Source: Cytophagales bacterium
GTDB taxonomy: Bacteria > Bacteroidota > Bacteroidia > Cytophagales > Thermoflexibacteraceae
Direction of reading: 5' to 3'
DNA length: 33,525 nucleotides
Assembly (NCBI GenBank): GCA_004294445.1
Contig: REAZ01000037.1
Coordinates: 1-33,525, forward strand
Each line of letters starts with the position of its first letter. The first letter of the stretch is position 1. Under the pieces are notes generated by a model, which saw only the letters and a list, made by a program, of their open reading frames with translations, was not told the DNA's origin and did not search any database. The position numbers and the translations under genes were made by a program. This document shows positions 31,825 through 33,525 of this stretch, piece by piece.

Positions 31825-33132
31825 ATGAAGATACTAATACTAAGGCTAATTTTTGTCTTGCTATTCCTTAGCGGCACTATTGCCGCACGAAAAAGCGATT
31901 GTCATTATGAAGATATGATGAAAAAAGGCGAAAAAGCATTCCGAAAAGGAGATTATTTAGAAGCACTTGACAAATTTGAACTTGCTTTGGATGGTTGCGA
32001 TGAAGTAAACATAGAAAAGTATAGGTCATTGGTCAGAAAGCGAAAAAAAGAAGCACGTGAGGCAATTGAAAAAATGCTTGCAGGCTACAAGGAATCCGAA
32101 CAAAAAGCCAAAGATGCAGAAGAAGTTGCCAAGCAAGCATTAGCAAAAGCAGAATTAGCATTAGCAGAAGCTCAGCAAGCAAAAAAAGAAGCAGAGCAGG
32201 AGAAACTAAAAGCAATACAATATAGCGTGGAGATTAAAAAAAAAGACGAAAACTTTTTGAAAGACCATCAGGAAGAAATAGAGATGGCGTTAAAAAAATA
32301 TGATATAGAAAAAGCAAAAAATGAATTAAATGAATTGGAGGTATCCAAAAATGTACACCCCAAAGAAATTGACCTTTTAAAGAAAAAAATTAAAGAAACC
32401 ATTGACCAGCTCATACCCGAAATGGTAGATGTAAAAGGAGGAACTTTTACTATGGGATGTACGGGCAAAGATTGTGATGATAGTCCCGAACATAAGCGTC
32501 TTTTGACAAACTTTCGGATAGGAAAATCGGAGGTAACGCAAGGTCTGTGGAAAAAGGTAATGGGCAAGGACAATATACCCTTTCACTTCAATAAATGTGG
32601 AGATGAATGTCCTGTAGAATCTGTGAGTTATGAGCAAGTAAGTGTATTTATCAGAGAATTGTGCAAAAAAACAGGCAAAAAGTTTCGTTTGCCAACCGAA
32701 GCAGAGTGGGAGTATGCTGCCATCGGAGGGCATAAAGCCAACCAAATAATAGCCAAGAAAAAAGACTTTGAGTATAGCGGTGGCAACAATTTAGGAGTTT
32801 ATGGGTGGGCAACGGGCAAAAGTACGAATCCTGTAGGCAAGAAAAAACCAAATCAATTAGGTATTTATGATATGAGTGGAAATGTGATGGAATGGTGTGA
32901 AGATTATTATGATTACCGCTTCTATAACAAAAGTAAAGGTAAACTTGACCAAGTTCAGCGTCTAAAAATCAATCGAGACGACAGGGTTGTTAGAGGTGGG
33001 GCTTTTTATAACGATAACCATCGAGATAATCAACCGCTCTGCAAGGTAACTACCAGATTTTTCCTGCCTGCAAAAACTAAAAGTAAAAATTTAGGATTTC
33101 GCTTGGTACAGGAGTTAGATGAGAAGAAGTAA
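31825..33132 (+). CDS. Secreted TPR/coiled-coil protein with FGE-sulfatase (SUMF1) domain
   Basis: The 435-residue precursor has a signal peptide (ILRLIFVLLFLSGTIAA, 4-21), a short TPR-like segment (KGEKAFRKGDYLEALDKFEL, 34-53), a long Ala/Lys/Glu coiled coil (about 75-195) and an FGE-sulfatase domain (199-430). The domain shows MVDVKGGTFTMGCTGKDC, GKSEVTQGLWKKVMG, RLPTEAEWEYAA, GIYDMSGNVMEWCEDYYDYR, RVVRGGAFYND and NLGFRLV. True formylglycine-generating enzymes use two C-terminal cysteines; here only C406 is in that region, so catalysis is doubtful and a C-type-lectin-like binding role is more likely. The N-terminal helices mirror the TPR/coiled-coil parts of the upstream STAND protein, so the two may form a complex across the periplasm. 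FGE-fold proteins are also frequent targets of diversity-generating retroelements. The operon ends at 33264-33296. Confidence 0.9.
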   Translation: MKILILRLIFVLLFLSGTIAARKSDCHYEDMMKKGEKAFRKGDYLEALDKFELALDGCDEVNIEKYRSLVRKRKKEAREAIEKMLAGYKESEQKAKDAEEVAKQALAKAELALAEAQQAKKEAEQEKLKAIQYSVEIKKKDENFLKDHQEEIEMALKKYDIEKAKNELNELEVSKNVHPKEIDLLKKKIKETIDQLIPEMVDVKGGTFTMGCTGKDCDDSPEHKRLLTNFRIGKSEVTQGLWKKVMGKDNIPFHFNKCGDECPVESVSYEQVSVFIRELCKKTGKKFRLPTEAEWEYAAIGGHKANQIIAKKKDFEYSGGNNLGVYGWATGKSTNPVGKKKPNQLGIYDMSGNVMEWCEDYYDYRFYNKSKGKLDQVQRLKINRDDRVVRGGAFYNDNHRDNQPLCKVTTRFFLPAKTKSKNLGFRLVQELDEKK

Positions 33133-33263
33133 GCAAAAAGCCATTCTTTGCTGTGCTTTAGTGAGTAAAAAATAAACAACGATTTGTCCCCTTAGTTTTT
33201 TATGAACTGATTTAAAAATAGAAGTTGATATTAAAGTCTAAGCTTAGTATCGATTTTTTTGCC

Positions 33264-33296
33264 GTTGTTTGTGTTTTTGCACCAACAACTTTTTTC
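33264..33296 (+). terminator. Intrinsic terminator of the STAND-FGE operon
   Basis: GTTGTTTGTG (33264-33273) pairs with CACCAACAAC (33280-33289) with one mismatch around a TTTTTG loop, followed by a run of T (33290-33295). Confidence 0.88.
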
Positions 33297-33397
33297 ATTG
33301 GTAGTCAGCAGGTTATCAAAAGAAAAAGCAAGCGTTAAGTTAAATTTTCAAATTGAGAGAGTAGCTTTGTAAGTGGAGGCAGTTTTTCATAGCAGGG

Positions 33398-33423
33398 CTT
33401 GCGGGTGAAAAAACACCCGCAAG
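33398..33423. repeat. Hairpin with A6 loop
   Basis: CTTGCGGGTG (33398-33407) and CACCCGCAAG (33414-33423) are perfect 10-bp arms around six A residues; read on the minus strand the loop is TTTTTT. The CGGGTG/CACCCG core equals that of the inverted repeat at 15361-15403. It may terminate a gene entering from beyond the right edge. Confidence 0.6.
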
Positions 33424-33525
33424 GGCAAAAATTTGCTTGTTATTGCGGGGTAGTGCCTTTTGAGCATAGTTCTGGTAAGTTTAGGGGCAAAAATAGGGTG
33501 TCAAAAATGGCAAACCTCAAACTAA

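Larger units (their letters stand above)
33133..33525. other. 393-base non-coding right end
   Basis: I see no coding region. The stretch holds the operon terminator (33264-33296) and a second hairpin (33398-33423). I compared it by eye with the 3' end of the FGE gene for a template repeat and saw no convincing match. Confidence 0.6.

Noticed and set aside
32033..32215. Leucine-rich minus-strand frame
   Set aside because: It is the complement of the Ala/Lys/Glu coiled coil of the FGE-fold protein, so its Leu richness is a composition artefact.
33361..33420. Possible DGR template repeat: GTGGAGGC followed by TTTTT resembles the RGG-coding stretch of the FGE gene
   Set aside because: The similarity stops after about 15 bases, needs gaps, and mismatches are not limited to adenines.
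1..33525. CRISPR array, tRNA or rRNA genes
   Set aside because: I saw no regularly spaced direct repeats of suitable length, no cloverleaf with a T-loop GTTCGA-type core, and no conserved rRNA segments.

Overview
The window is chromosomal DNA from a member of the Bacteroidota, most likely a Cytophagales-type bacterium. The evidence is an AT-rich genome with short intergenic gaps, repeated Bacteroidota-type -7 promoter elements (TAnnTTTG) before genes on both strands, almost no Shine-Dalgarno sequences, and characteristic families: an OmpA protein with PD40 repeats, a DUF4271 protein next to hemD, a large secreted TPR protein, and a nine-hundred-residue-class PIG-L deacetylase. I cannot name genus or species from sequence alone.

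Layout. Positions 1-760 are a scar region: the 5' part of a frameshifted insertion-sequence transposase on the minus strand, then a headless remnant of a SCO1/SenC copper chaperone gene. From 767 to about 28200 the window is mostly core housekeeping DNA on alternating strands: lipB, an 11-repeat secreted protein, a PD-(D/E)XK-like protein, hslV, an OmpA/PD40 envelope protein, a papain-like lipoprotein protease with a DUF4384-like tail, aat, a TPR protein, prmA, a PaaI-type thioesterase, der, an N-acetylmuramoyl-L-alanine amidase, a Glu/Leu-type dehydrogenase, an MFS sugar-type transporter, a PIG-L deacetylase, an SDR oxidoreductase, pth, hemD with a DUF4271 membrane protein and a 70-residue membrane protein, and a Ca2+/Na+ antiporter. 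sbcD follows without an adjacent sbcC.

The right end (29916-33132) is the most accessory-looking part: a two-gene operon of a membrane-anchored STAND-type P-loop NTPase with a TPR-like tail, followed by a secreted TPR/coiled-coil protein ending in an FGE-sulfatase (SUMF1) fold. The FGE domain lacks the catalytic cysteine pair, and its 3' end resembles the variable region of diversity-generating-retroelement targets. The operon ends at a clear intrinsic terminator at 33264-33296. This module is the best candidate for an unusual system, but no reverse transcriptase, template repeat or recognised toxic effector lies inside the window.

Together the genes mainly serve translation quality (aat, prmA, der, pth), cofactor synthesis (lipB, hemD), proteolysis (hslV, papain-like lipoprotein) and envelope upkeep (amidase, OmpA/PD40 protein, TPR protein). 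Several hairpins sit between convergent genes and act as likely shared terminators; two of them share an identical 13-base arm that carries the stop codon of the minus-strand gene.
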